This document shows positions 46,511 to 58,435 of a stretch of 64,000 nucleotides of DNA, piece after piece. A program made the translations under genes and the position numbers. The stretch comes from Epiperipatus broadwayi (taxonomy: Eukaryota > Onychophora > Udeonychophora > Euonychophora > Peripatidae). Positions within the stretch are counted from its first letter, which is position 1. Every line of letters starts with the position of its first letter. The notes below the pieces were generated by a model. It was not told where the DNA came from. It made no database searches and was given only the letters and a program-made list of their open reading frames with translations. Location: NCBI GenBank assembly GCA_028023455.1, contig JAQFVV010006270.1:5730834-5794833 (forward strand), read 5' to 3'.

Positions 46511-47680
46511 TTGCATAATGAATATTTTTTTCTTTATCTTTTTACCTATATAAATATGAAAATGACATATTAACAACTGAATATTTAAAATATATTTAAA
46601 AATTTTTTTAAATGAAATATATACTTAATGAATAATTCTATTTTTTTAAAATAGTATTTAAAGATTTTTCTTTGTTACACTGAGTTATTTTATATTTTTA
46701 CAAAAGAATAAAAAGAAAATAGTTATAATAGAAATCTATATATTTAATAAAAATAATGCATTACAGAAATAATAAAAATTAATACGAAATTATTATAAAT
46801 ATCAACTTTATCACTAAACTTATTGTATTCATAATTTATCTATGTCAGTTGAATATTTGTTTGTTGATATATAATTCTTTAAATTTATGTTATTCATTTA
46901 ATATACAAACATTTAAAAAAGTATATATGGATATTTGAATGTGTTGTGTTGGAAAAATTTAATATTATGGTATTGAAATAATTGATAAACTGAGAATGAA
47001 TGAAAAATCTAATCTGCCATTTTTGACATCCAAACATCACATGACCTCCTAAACAACTAAATATTTCATTTTTATTTTCAATGAGTTAAAAATTGAAGTA
47101 GAAACATATATATTAAAAAAAACAATTATAATGAAATATCTGATAAATTAAAATAAAATAAATAAAAAAAGGTTGGAAAATATTTAAAATATAAGCAAAA
47201 AAATATAATAAATATTTTTTAAAGCAGATAAAAATGTAAGTATAGTAATATTGATTAAAAAAGAATATAATTTGAATATTAGATTTATTATAAGAAAATC
47301 ATTTTATAAAAATGGAAAACTAAATACCATTGGTATAATAATATTGAACGTAAAAGAATACACTTTTTTTTTTTAAAAAAAGAAGACAAATATTAAAGAA
47401 ATATATTTTAGAATTTCTTTTATAAATGGACATTGAAAAATACGTAAAGAAAAAATTCCACTTAGATCAGTAACTGATATATAGAGATTTTATAAATTAA
47501 AAATAATAATTTAAAAAGCCCTTATATATATATTAAGTTAAAACTTAATAAAAACACAAATATACAAAAGAATAAAGCTATTTAGAATATTAAATAAAAA
47601 TTAAAACCAACACAATATAATTTATACTTAAAATAAAAATGAAAAATATTTTAAATTATGATAATAAAAAAAAGCGAATG
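46511..47680. other. Extremely AT-rich DNA, nothing recognised
   Basis: Almost only A and T with poly-A/poly-T. 47030-47050 carries 'CATCACATGACC', the outer border of family-1 elements, without the rest. Confidence 0.45.
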
Positions 47681-48174
47681 GAATACATCAGGGGTGGCCA
47701 ACTTTTGTGTTCATAAGATCTACTTTTTATTTTTAAAATGTGTTGCGATCGACTTGTTGTCATAGGCGTAGTCTAAGTGTTAGGAGGTGTGAAATACATA
47801 CTATTTTTATATATCTATCTAATAAAAAATAAGAATTATTTAACAGGCCAAAAAAAAACGCATGTCCGGGGTGAATTAAAGCAACATGAGTAATTATTAA
47901 CAATATTTATTAATTCAAATTAATCTACATTAAATCAAGATTAAAAATATTATTTTCAGTAATGATATGGCTTAGTGGACTTCACCTATCTAGAATTGAA
48001 AAAAAAATTAGAACAAAAACAAAAAGACAAAAAAAAAAACTTGAAAATCTTGATTTAATTTGTTTCACTCGTTACCCGACAGCTCTTGCCAGATTGGCCT
48101 CGCGATCGACCAAAAATGGCTTTGCGATCGACCGGTGGATCACGATCGACTTGTTGGACACCCCTGGAATATAT
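47681..48174. mobile_element. hAT MITE with 8-bp TSD
   Basis: The element spans 47689-48166. It starts CAGGGGTGGCCAACTTTTG and ends TTGTTGGACACCCCTG. The flanks are GAATACAT (47681-47688) and GAATATAT (48167-48174), seven of eight identical. 'GATCGAC' repeats lie inside both ends. Non-coding. Confidence 0.8.
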
Positions 48175-48379
48175 GAAGTAACTTCTTTAAATTGTAGGAG
48201 AGAAATTTTTAAATTAATTATATATGCAATACAAAATAAATTAGAAACAAACAAAAAAAAATTTAGTGATTAAAAAAACAGTAACATTTAAGCTTTTTTT
48301 TTTTTGTAAAACAAACAGGACATAAAATTATAGCATAAACATATCAGAAATATAAATAATTATAAGGCAAAAATTATTT

Positions 48380-49030
48380 AGGAATGTGTGTTGGTTTTCT
48401 ATAAACTTGTTTGGACTTTGACATCACAAGAACATCTAAGAATACCAATTTTTGGTCTCATTCTTATTTCATTGTGAATTTAATTGAATGGGATACATTG
48501 TTGATGTGGATCCAGAATGCCTGCAATTGTATTTCACCATGTGGCCATACAGAAAAAGAATAGTACTTATGGCTGTGGTTTCAAACTCTTCCATGTAAAT
48601 GTAAACAAGGGTGGCAGTCGTGAGCCCATGACCATCTCTTGATTTTATTGAAAGAATTACAAATTGTATTGAAAGAATGTTGTCAATCTTCAGAAAGTTA
48701 ATAGTTCTATTATATTATCGATAAATAGAATTGTTCTAGCTTATAGACTATTATTATATAATCATTTCATTGCGGTAGACAATGCTTCATCACACAATAA
48801 ATTTGTAAGCAAACTTTCCACATCAAAGCTTACCAATATGTAAGTTCTTTCAATTTTCATGCCCTTGATTAATTCTGCAAAGTGCTTAGAAATTCCTGTT
48901 GAAGGATTGGGTACTGTATGCCAAAGGATTAAAAATTTTGAGAAGAAACTTGCCAAATGTTGATAATGGTGAATTTTTTTAATTTAGGTTTTAATGGAAC
49001 ATTGTCTTTATGGATTTTAGGTAGCCCATA
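48380..49030 (-). pseudogene. Penelope-like reverse-transcriptase remnant
   Basis: Minus-strand reading shows 'YILVSFDVESLLTNLLCDEA', the PLE RT block SFDV.SLFTNVP. It is followed by decayed 'MGSRLPPLFTF' (MGSPLSP block) and ends with 'VYRKPTH' near 48390. Order and content are those of Penelope RTs. Many stops, no intact YVDD. Confidence 0.7.
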
Positions 49031-49139
49031 AAGATGAGAAATTTTGTTGAAGTACTATGTTAATTTCCTTTTTTTTTTTTTTTTTTTTTGTGAATCATGA
49101 AAAATACATGCGATGTTTCCTGATTCCTTCCTAGAAAAA

Positions 49140-49900
49140 TCAAAACAACAGTTTAGAGAAAACCAACACATGCTGGAAAGTACTTGGTGTATACATCCAA
49201 TTACACCAAAAAAAAACAAAAAAACATGAAATTATACTATTATTATAGAACATAGCAAAGGAAGTTTGTTCAGAATTTGGTGATTTGGAAAATAGAAAGA
49301 TCTACATAGAAGAAACTCATAAAGAATAGTTATCCATCAGCTGTCATCAAGAAAAGCTTTGACAACAAACTGAGACACCAAAAGGAAAAACAATTATTGG
49401 TAACTGTAGTATATTCATATACTCTAGGAATAATAAACAAATTTTAAAAGATCTTCTATCAGTATAACATTAGAACAGCTTTCTAAAACCTTACCATACC
49501 TTCAAGGAATTCTTGTACAAAGCCTACACTTCAAATGTTGGGGGAAAAATCTGCATCTATGAAATACTATGTGAATGTGGAAGGAAATATATTGGTGAGA
49601 TTAGTTGCCCTGTTGAACAATGAATGATTAAAAGAACATAAACTAAGAGAAAAGAAAAAGAAATGTGTCTATTGTACTAATGAACATAAGTTCAATTGGG
49701 GAAATACAAAAATATTGGATAAGGAGGAAAAGGTGCAAAGAAGAAAATTCAAGGAAACTGCTCATATGACAATGCCGAATAATCCTATTAGTCAACTCAG
49801 TGTGGCAATACATAATGCATGGAAGTTTCTAATTAACCTTGCTCTTAGAAAGTATTTAAAAAATTGAAAGAACCAAAAGGATTTGAAACAAACCTTATAG
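49140..49900 (+). pseudogene. Penelope-like GIY-YIG region remnant, opposite strand
   Basis: Plus strand: 'RKPTHAGKYLVYTSNYTKK' near 49150 (RT C-terminal side), then 'GGKICIYEILCECGRKYIGE' (49535-49600), the GIY..pC.C...YIGET core of the PLE endonuclease. Next come 'CVYCTNEHKFNWGNTKIL' and 'RRKFKETAHMTM...NPISQ'. It faces away from the RT fragment at 48.4-49.0 kb, and both contain the RKPTH block. This suggests an inverted insertion or two joined copies. Stops are present. Confidence 0.75.
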
Positions 49901-49904
49901 TTAA

Positions 49905-50260
49905 GTATATGAAATTTTATTTACTGTTGCCTTTGACAGAATAACTCAGATAGTTAAAGCATTGCCTTAAAATTTGATATTCAAGAATTTAAAGGTATAA
50001 GTTTGACTTCTATGCTAGTATTGTCACTGCTCAGGCGAGCAACACCTGAAGAAGAGCGGAGAATAATACCCCTCAAAACATTGCGTAATCTACTAACCTG
50101 CATTGCCTACTTGTTCGTTATTACTAACAATTGTTTTGTATTTGAAAAGTTTAAATATAAAATTTTCTAGATATTCAACATTTAATGATAGATGAGGGAA
50201 ATAGTCCAACATATTATAACATCTAAAATACCATCATCACAAATCTTCAGGCAATTACTT
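49905..50260 (+). repeat. PLE 3' region with tRNA-like and CUGAAGA motifs
   Basis: A decayed tRNA-like stretch (49940-50020) is followed by 'ACACCTGAAGAAGAGCGG', 'CCCTCAAAACATTGCG' and finally the PLE-end motif 'GGAAATAGTCCAACATA' (50190-50206) and 'ATCACAAATCTTCAGG'. The same order is found at 23.1-23.5 and 38.8-39.3 kb. Confidence 0.6.
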
Positions 50261-50261
50261 A

Positions 50262-50895
50262 TTGTGAATTTTTTTTTTTTTTTCAATTTAGTAATGAATT
50301 TTTAAAACCTTTTTTAAAAATCTTTTCAGTTTCTTGCAGTACTATATCATATTTAAAATGGATCAAAACATTTCACTCTTTACCTATTAGATGCCATTCA
50401 AAAAATTCATATAAGTGATGATTCAACTTTTATGCTTTTTTTACTTTTTTATATTATCATTCTACTCCATTTGTTATATTTTCTGGATTTGATTTATTGT
50501 TTCAATCCTACTTTTAAAACTATAGACTATACATCTTTCCCTATGTTGATTGAGTATACAAATCTTTATCTTTACATAATAATATTTATAATTATTTAAT
50601 CTTTGAAAAACATAGTTTGAAGATATTGCATTTATATTTTTTATATTAACTGATGTATAGACATATGCCTCAGTTTTGTATTTTAATTTTGGTTCTTCTC
50701 TTTTATTTGTAGCCCACATTACTTTTTTAAGTTTATTCTTTGGTAATGTGCTTTGAATAAAAAAGAGAGGAGAGTAGGCTATTAAATTCGCATTCTCAAT
50801 ATATACTACTAAGTTTAATGTCGTCTTTAATGATTCATACTTATATATATATGTAATAAATTAAGTTTGATATCTGTATTCGTTCCACAATATAT
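50262..50895. other. AT-rich DNA, nothing recognised
   Basis: No motif recognised. The minus-strand open stretch at 50474-50719 shows no family resemblance. Confidence 0.35.
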
Positions 50896-51150
50896 GTAAT
50901 ATACAAATTAATGTATATATATATCAAAATACAGTAAAATTTACATAAATTATATTATTTTTAGAAGTACTTTCGACTATACATTTTGTAGTCTTTATCA
51001 ACTATAACATTGAATAATCAAAACGAGATAACCTTTACAATACCCATAGTTCAATTCAGATTCCCCACAATTCTGTTATCTTAACATTTGATGACTGACG
51101 ATTCATTAACATTTGACGATTTCTTGAAATATCAACATAGCCTCTTTTAT

Positions 51151-51400
51151 TTAACGTTTATTATGACAATGTTCAATTTGAATAATTTTCATATTTTTAT
51201 AATCAAATTTAAATTCATATTGACAAGATTTATTATGATCAAATATAACAGATGATGAGGGTTTATTTATATCTAATCCATATTGTTTCTCTTTTTGAAT
51301 TCTATTATATAAAAGCCTATGCTCTTTTATTCTCTTCTCAAATGTACACTTAGATTCATCGATGTATTGTAAGCCACATCCACATATCAATCTATATATA
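51151..51400 (-). pseudogene. PLE GIY-YIG endonuclease remnant
   Basis: 'CGCGLQYIDESKCTFEKRIK' then 'EHRLLYNRIQKEKQ', 'VIFDHNKSCQYEFKF' and 'MKIIQIE' match the C.C...YIGET...L..R..EH......SA...H....H...... order of PLE endonucleases. The active-site Arg region and Glu-containing EH block are visible. It stops at 51151 and lacks the RT. Confidence 0.65.
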
Positions 51401-51740
51401 ATAGAATTTTGATTAAACTTTGAATTTTAGAGTTATTAACTAATCTATTTATATTATTTGTTGAGAAAAAAACAATAATAAACGTAAAATAAAAGAGGCT
51501 ATGTTGATTTCAAGAAATCGTCAAATGTTTTTGAATTTTAGAGTTATTAACTAATCTATTTATATTACTTGTTGAGAAAAAAACAATAATAAATGTAAAA
51601 TAAAAGAGGCTATGTTGATTTCAAGAAATCATCAAATGTTAATGAATGGCCAGTCATCAAATGTTAAAATAACAGAATTGTAGAAAGTCTGAATTGAACT
51701 ATGAGTATTGTTAAAGGTTGTCTCGTTTTGATTATTCAAT

Positions 51741-51800
51741 GTTATATAGTTGATAAAGACTACAAAATGTATAGTCGAAAGTACTTCTAAAAATAATATA
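51741..51800 (+). ncRNA. Degenerate hammerhead-like hairpin (PLE arm)
   Basis: AUAUAG, UUGAUAA (C3 and G8 both changed), hairpin GACUA...UAGUC, GAAAGUACUUC. Stem III could be the palindrome AGUACU, with UAG/CUA as the base of stem I. The mirror copy is at 50960-51010. Core substitutions argue against activity. Confidence 0.4.
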
Positions 51801-52152
51801 ATTTATGTAAATTTTACTGTATTTTGATATATATATATTGATTTGTATATATATAGAAGGTGGAAAGAGCGCAGTAGAGAAAAGATATGATTTATGAAAT
51901 TTTTGAAAAAATATGACAACCTCAGAAAAATTTTAAGGGAATATTTACTGTTTTTTTTTAATTTACTAATTCCACTGCACAAAAGTTTAACAATTCTTTA
52001 AAAATAGAAATGATTTACAAAGTTGGGAGTTTATGCCCTTACTTAGTGATGTGATGCACTGTGACTTCTCCTTATACAGAGTCAGGAATCTCTCAGCAAC
52101 TATACCAAGAGAAACCTGTTAGCCACTTTATCTTCCCTTTCCATTCACCACC

Positions 52153-52419
52153 CTAATTTTTCCCATATCCTGCTCCATCACATTTCCACAACATAAACTT
52201 TTGCAACTCCATGACCTTTATATCTAAATCCCCCTTATCTTTTCCCAAACACAGCATAAAAATCAATAACCCACTTTCTGTATAATCACTTTCCTTATAT
52301 TTATTCTTCCACATCTTTATTATTTGTATCCTTTCTGCTTTCAGGCATTTACATTCAATTAACAGATGCCTAATATTTTCTATGTCTTTCTTACACACCT
52401 TGCACACTAAATCACTCAC
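52153..52419 (-). pseudogene. LINE C-terminal Cys/His segment (copy A)
   Basis: 'DLVCKVCKKDIENIRHLLIE' with C after it forms C-x2-C-x8-H-x4-C, the zinc-knuckle-like end common in LINE ORF2 proteins. The ORF runs to a stop at 52153. Confidence 0.6.
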
Positions 52420-53175
52420 GTTTTTCCATTTACGTATATAATCCCCTGTTTCTGAAGATCCTGTTCAAGCCTTAAACACTAAACTACTTTCCTTTACTCT
52501 CCATACTAGTTCTCCATCTCTCCAACTCCCTATTCTTTATTAATGCGTCTATTCTTCTATTCCATTTCTTACCACTATAACACTCAACAATTCTAACACA
52601 ATCATCTCACCTTTTGTATAAGTATACTGACATAAATTCTTTATCCAAATCTTCTGCATACCACATTACCTTTCTCACCCATATTGCTACCTATCCTTTA
52701 TTCATAACCCAATTAAATATTATTTTGGCTATTCTTTTATTATCCATAAACTGCAACCTACTGAACATTTTCATTTTGCTTTTTGCATCCCTCTTATAAA
52801 AACTTGACCATCCCATTTCTCCTTGAATTGCCTCCTTTGCCATCCACACATCTGAATCTAATGCATGTCTTCCTACTTCTCTTTGTACTTTTTCCAAATA
52901 ATCTAATACTCTTTTACTAAAACATAATGCATTGTTACCATATGTTAACCCTGCTACTGCTCTTTATCAATCCCTTTCTTTTCTTTGCTTCATTTATCAT
53001 TTTTTTTCCTATTCATCCAAGCAGTTTCTCCGATTACTTAATATGATTCTCAAATAGTTCTATCTATTTACCACACTTAACTTTATATCCCCCAATAAAA
53101 ATTCTTTATCTTCTCTTTCCCCAATATTAATTATCATTACTTTTGATTTTTCTTCACTAAACAATCCCCATCTCT

Positions 53176-53898
53176 TTACCCACACTTGTGCATGTCCTCA
53201 GCATAGTCTTCCCTTCTTTCTGCACACAAAAAGACATCATCTGCAAATAAATAACCCGATAATGTATATACTTCCTTGCCACCTATTAATGGTATCTCTC
53301 TCTTTCTAATCTTTCTATTGCTTTTTCCATTTCTCTCGTACAACAAAAATAAAATAGGTGACATAGGGTATCCTTGCCTTAGTCCCACCCCATTTTTAAC
53401 TTTAACTGATTGTATATTCCCTAATTGATATGCAGAGTAATTATTTTCATGTACTTTCTTAATAATATCCACTAAAGCTCCATCCATTCCCAAATTTACT
53501 AAACTTACCCATAATCTATTTCTATTTACTCTATTATACACCTTCTCTATATTTATAAAAACCATATATAACTCTACCTGTATACCTACTCATATCCATA
53601 AGTTGTGCAATTACAAATAAAGTGTCTCTTATATGCCTATCCGATCAAAAACCTCCTTGCATTTCTCCCACTGTATTATTTCCATCCATTTTGCAACTCT
53701 TCCAGCCACCATTTATGAGAAAACTTTATACAAAACTGATGGTACCACTATCAGTCTACAATTGTTTAACTTTCTATGATCCTTACCCTTTCCTTTAAAT
53801 AGTAGCCTTACTCTTGTATTACTCCAACTACCCGGAAAATCTCTCTTCTGTGCCATCTTATTAATTAGTTTTGCCCTATGCTCTAAATTCATTACCAT
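53176..53898 (-). pseudogene. LINE reverse transcriptase, copy A (catalytic FADD kept)
   Basis: Reading down: 'GSWSNTRVRLLFKGKGKDHR' plus 'NNCRLIVV' (RT block 1/2), then 'FINIEKVYNRVNRNRLW' (block A; first catalytic Asp changed to Asn). Next comes 'NGVGLRQGYPMSPILFLLYE' (block B) and 'YLFADDVFLCAERREDYAED' (block C with FADD). The N-terminal linker with 'LNEAGKNLKSGKARG' lies at 53917-54234. Stops and frameshifts separate the parts. Confidence 0.75.
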
Positions 53899-54337
53899 CT
53901 CTGCTGCCCATACATCTTAACCTCTTGCCTTTCCACTTTTCAAATTCTTCCCTGCCTCATTCAGTTCATTTTCTGTAAACCGAATATTCCCATTACTATA
54001 TGCTTTAATGTTTGCTATCACTCTGTTCTTCACATCTAACATCTTTCTTATATCTATTACATATTTATTTAATATTATCTCTAATTCTTCTCTAGAGCTA
54101 CTCTCTACTCCCTCATCATCTAGTAATACTATCTCTCCCTGCCCTACATTTCTTTTAATGTATTTCCAAAATTTTTTACTCCCATTTCTTCCACTTTTAT
54201 TAATATCCTCCAACAATTTACTATTCAATTTCATTATTCTCTATCTATCTATTTTAACCAACTTCTTTTTTTCTAAATACTTTTCCCATTTAACATTGTT
54301 TTCATTTTCTTTACTCTTAACAGCACACTTATAGAGC

Positions 54338-54440
54338 TCAAGGTCCTTAGATCGTGACTATCTCTATTTCATTCTGTGCGCGAAGTTTTTATGAATTCCC
54401 GAGTAATACATTATTTGATTATTATTATAATTATTGCATC
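54338..54440 (+). repeat. SINE fragment
   Basis: 'GGTCCTTAGATCGTGACTAT' and 'GAATTCCCGAGTAATACA' with a following ATTATT run match the SINE 3' ends at 32.6 and 44.1 kb. Confidence 0.5.
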
Positions 54441-54835
54441 AGAAAGTTTGTTTTTCGGAATCCTTATCATTAACAGAAATCGTAGGTTTACTAAGGGGGA
54501 GGGACAATCTTCCTACATAAAGGTAGATAAATAAATCTAATCTTATAAATTAATATAATTACTCATAAAAGTATATATCTGTGTTTCAGGAAACACGTTC
54601 TGCGAAAATTTGTCAAAATTAGTCTGATGTAAATGTGCATAATCAATTTCATTAAAAACATTATTATTGTTATTTTTCAAAATACATTCTTGACGAGAAA
54701 GAAATGTCTCAATTTTTTAAAATTAATTAATTGCCTGATCATTAACATTTTTTTTAAAAGCAAATGAATATGAATTTAATCCAAATGTTCTGTAGAAATC
54801 GTAAAGTATTCTAACAAATTCTATTGTGTATTTAA
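54441..54835. other. AT-rich DNA, nothing recognised
   Basis: No motif recognised. Confidence 0.35.
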
Positions 54836-54839
54836 TAAA

Positions 54840-55075
54840 TTTTGAAAATCTGAAAAACAAGCAAAACTCCATAAAAAGTGCAAGCCAGAGTAGTCAATGG
54901 ATGCAAGAAGGTTTGTGCATTAAATCTCTATCTAGTACCTTCTCATCAAATATCACCAGACTAGTTTCTAGCTTGTGGCTTTCATTAGTAAGTAGCTTTG
55001 GATCTAAGAGCTCTGCACCTAGACTTTAGAATCTAATGCAAATCTCCAGCAGCCATTATCTATAAATCTATATGT
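54840..55075 (-). mobile_element. Family-1 element, single arm
   Basis: It carries 'AGTAGTCAATGGATGCAAGA', 'TCTAGTACCTTCTCATC', the ribozyme and 'CCAGCAGCCATT' in family order. No second arm. Confidence 0.65.
54952..54998 (-). ncRNA. Hammerhead ribozyme-like motif, family 1
   Basis: Minus strand: CUUA, CUAAUGA (G5 to A), stem II AGC-CACAA-GCU, GAAAC, UAGUC, UGGUGA. Stem II and III are intact; the core change probably inactivates it. Confidence 0.5.
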
Positions 55076-55221
55076 CCAAAATGAAAAAACAATAATGAAT
55101 AATATTTCTGTAATGTAATTTTCATTACACCACTCTTACGCAAGTTAGAGAATGTTTTCTATCTACCTTTAACACCATGTGGAAGGGTATAATTATAAAC
55201 ATGATAAAAAACGTGAAAAAG

Positions 55222-55270
55222 GTCTGTGACCCCATGCTAAACCAGCACTCATCAGTTGACCCAGACCACA
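55222..55270 (-). ncRNA. Hammerhead ribozyme-like motif, family 2B (truncated)
   Basis: Minus strand: GGUCAA, CUGAUGA, stem II GUGCU-GGUUU-AGCAU, then GGGG instead of GAAA. Inactive. Confidence 0.45.
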
Positions 55271-55489
55271 ATCTCTTACATATATCTTGATCACTGTCAT
55301 GAGATTGGTGTAATGAAAATTACACTACATAAATATTATTCATTATGAGTGACTAATGAAAATCACTAATATACTTTCAATAAGTAATTCGTGTTAAAGT
55401 TATGTGGCTGCACATTTGAACTTACCAATTAAACTGTAGTAATTTACTATATATATATAATGAACAGTGATAAAGATATGTGTAAGAGA

Positions 55490-55555
55490 ATGTGGTTTGG
55501 AACAACCGATGAGTGCTGGTTCAGCTCGAAATGTGCATTTTGGAGATCATAGATC
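55490..55555 (+). ncRNA. Hammerhead ribozyme-like motif, family 2B
   Basis: Plus strand: ACAA, CCGAUGA (U4 to C), stem II GUGCU-GGUUC-AGCUC, GAAA, stem III AUG-UG-CAU, H17 = U, UUGGAGAUCAU. Stem III uses a G-C pair where family 2A uses A-U. Confidence 0.55.
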
Positions 55556-57689
55556 TTTTTCACATCTTTGATCATATGTTTATGATTAAATCCCCCTAGT
55601 AGGTGTGTTAAAAGTGGATAGAAAACATTCCCTACCTTGTGTGAGAGTGACGTAATGAAAAATTACACTAAAGAAATGTTCATTATTGGATAATCTGTAG
55701 ACTAATAAGTGACTAATAAAAACCCTTAAGAAAACATATGAAAACTTGACCATTCCATTTCTGCTTGAATTGCTTCCTTTGCCTATCCACACATCTGCAT
55801 CTAATGCATGTCTTCCTACTTCTCTTTGTACTTTTTCTAAGTAATCTAACAATCCTTTACTAACACATCACATCATTACCATATGTTAACCCTGCTACTA
55901 CCCATTCCATACAATTCTAGCTACATCATATTTATTATATGAAAACATGGTTAATTTCTTTATCAGTCCCTTTCTTTTCTTTGCTTCATTAATCAACTTT
56001 TTCTCCCATTCATCCAAGCAATTTCTCTGATTAATTCAAACTATTTCCAAATAGTTATACCTATTCACCACACTCAACTTTATATCCCCTAATAAAAAAT
56101 CTTTGTCTTTATTTTCCTCAGTATTAATCATCGTTAGTTTTGATTTCTCTTCATTAAATTTAATCCCCATTTTTTATCCATCTTTGTGCATATCCTCAGC
56201 ATAACTTTCATATCTTCACTTCTTTCTGTGCACAAGAAAACATCATCTGAAAATAAAAGACCTGATAATGTATATGACTCCTTGCCATCTATTAATGGTA
56301 TTTCTATCCCTTTTTTTTTAATATTTCTATTACTCCATTTCTCTCAAATGCACCAAAAAAACAAAATAGATGACATAGGGCATCCTTGCCTTAGTCCCAC
56401 CCCATTTTTAACTGTGATTCTATATTCCCTAATTGATATGCTTAATAATTATATTCATATAATCTCTTAACAATATCCACTAAAGCTCCATCCCATTCCT
56501 AAATTTACTAAACTTATTCATAATCTATTTTTTATTTACTCTATCATATAAGTTTTCTATATCTATAAAAATCATAGGTAACTGTCTACCTGTATTTCTA
56601 CTCATGTCTATAAGTTGTGTAATTACAAATAAACTATCTCCTATATGCCTATCCGATCAACAATCTCTTTGCGTTTCTCCCACTATATTTTTTTCCATCC
56701 ATTTTGTGACCTTTCCAGCTGCCATATATGCAAAAACCTTATATAATAATGACATTATCACTATTGGTCTATAATTGTTTAACTTTTTATGATGCTTTTC
56801 TTTAAATAGTAGCCTTACTCTTGTATTACTCCAACTATCTGGAAAATCTTTGTTTTCTTATTAAAACATGATAATAGGTTTAATTTTTCTCTTTGTCATA
56901 AATTCATTATCATCTCTGCTGCCTAACTATCTAAATCTCTTGCCTTTCTACTTTTCAATTTCTTTCCTGCCTCATTCAGTTCAATTTCTGTAAATCTAAT
57001 ATTTCCATTACTATAAACTTTCATGTTTGTTATCACTCTGTCCTTCACATCTAACATCTTTTCTATATCCATTATATACTTATTTAAGATTGTATCTAAT
57101 TCTTCTCTAAAAGTTACACTCTATTTCCTAATCACCTCCCCTAAATTCCTTCTTTTAATGTATTTTAAATTTTTTTTTACTTCTATCTCTTCCACTTTTA
57201 TTAATATCCTCCAACAATTTACTATTCAATTTCATTCTCTTTATATAATTATCTATTTTAGCCAACTTTTTTTTAAAACATACTTTTCCCATTTAACATT
57301 AACATTTTTTTCACTTTCTTTGTTCTTAATAGCACACTTACTAACTCTCACTTTTCTATTATTTGTATTCTTCTGAATATTCTCACTTAATAACTCCCCA
57401 CGTTTTCTACTTCACCACATCATCCATAACCAATTCTTCTGTGATTTCTTCAACTTTTATTTTATATTCTTCTAACTTATTGTTATCATTCATTCTTCAT
57501 CCACATCTTTTATTATCCTTTTTTCTTTGATTACTATTTTCCATCACATTATTAATCATTTCTATTATAAAGAAATTATGATCACTATTACATATTCTCT
57601 CTTCATTATCAAACACTTGAATTTTCCATACTTTATTTATTACCTCTTAATTTTTTGTGTGAAGTACATTATTTTTAGACCATGTGTAT

Positions 57690-57900
57690 TGTCCTTCATA
57701 AATATTTGACAAATTTCCAATGCTCAAATTCATTCTTTGACAAAAATTCTTCAAAAGCTGTCCATTTTCGTTCTCTATATCACCAATTTCTTCAATATGC
57801 CCATTTATGTCCCCTATAACCATATTCTCTTTTCCTTTCCTTTGAAACTCTGTATATCCTTAACTAAGCATTTATATATGCTACTGTTCCACTCCATTAT
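57690..57900 (-). pseudogene. LINE APE endonuclease remnant (copy B)
   Basis: 'MVIGDINGHIEEIGDIENEN', 'GQLLKNFCQRMNLSIGN' and 'YEGQYTWSKNN' reproduce the GDFN.HIG...ENG..L..FC......N....TW.R.N region of LINE endonucleases, with GDFN changed to GDIN. Confidence 0.7.
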
Positions 57901-58435
57901 AGCTTGACTATCTCCAGCAGCTATATACACTATAGCCATCATTCATTCTCATCTTCCTAACCTTATCTCAAACCACAAATGTTCTTGACATTTAACAATA
58001 TTTAAATATTTTTTTGACATAACACCTATACCACCATCCCTTTTTTCTATTTATACCCTACCATACCAAGCCTTTCAGAGTAGGTTCTTCTTTTAGATGT
58101 GTTTTCACTATTGCCAGTACCTTAAGCTCTTCATTTTTAACTGTTCTCCTACCACCTTACATATTCAAATATCCAATTTAAACAATTTCTTATCTCCTAA
58201 CTACTCTTTTATAAATTCTTTTATTTTTTTCTTCTCCATTACATTTATAAATAACTTGCTTACCATTAATTTTACAAACCCATTCTCTCTCCACATCTAC
58301 ATTTATATCTAAATCAGCTACCCTTTGTTTATTTTTTAGTTTCCATCCATTCTTCTTCTTTCTGATAACACTGCAATTCGAACCCCACTCCCCTTTAAAT
58401 GTTTCCCAAACTATATTATTTATAAATCAAACTCC

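Larger units (their letters stand above)
50900..51850 (-). mobile_element. Penelope-like element with inverted terminal repeats
   Basis: Arms 50900-51166 and about 51474-51850 are near-identical inverted copies ('AAGTACTTTCGACTATACAT' on the left, complement on the right). They flank a GIY-YIG remnant. The right arm holds a 111-bp tandem duplication (51420-51530 and 51531-51641). Both arms contain a hammerhead-like hairpin. Confidence 0.7.
52050..54331 (-). mobile_element. LINE copy A (SGNH-ORF1 family), 5' truncated
   Basis: A minus-strand non-LTR element. It matches copy B from about 52797 to 54331 at a constant offset near 3 kb, then stops abruptly at 54331 (usual 5' truncation). Its 3' part, absent from copy B, ends near 52050. 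It encodes the RT and a C-terminal zinc-knuckle-like region but no endonuclease. Confidence 0.75.
55093..55738. mobile_element. Family-2B hammerhead fold-back
   Basis: A minus-strand unit (55093-55310) faces a plus-strand unit (about 55380-55735). Both have 'GAATAATATTT', 'TTTAACACCATGTGG'-type blocks and a hammerhead. The element abuts the 3' truncation of LINE copy B at 55742. Confidence 0.65.

Noticed and set aside
54008-57376. Long plus-strand open frames at 54008-54334 and 57023-57376
   Set aside because: They are antisense to LINE reverse-transcriptase linker sequence in copies A and B. Their low-complexity Ser/Leu/Phe content reflects the A-rich coding strand.
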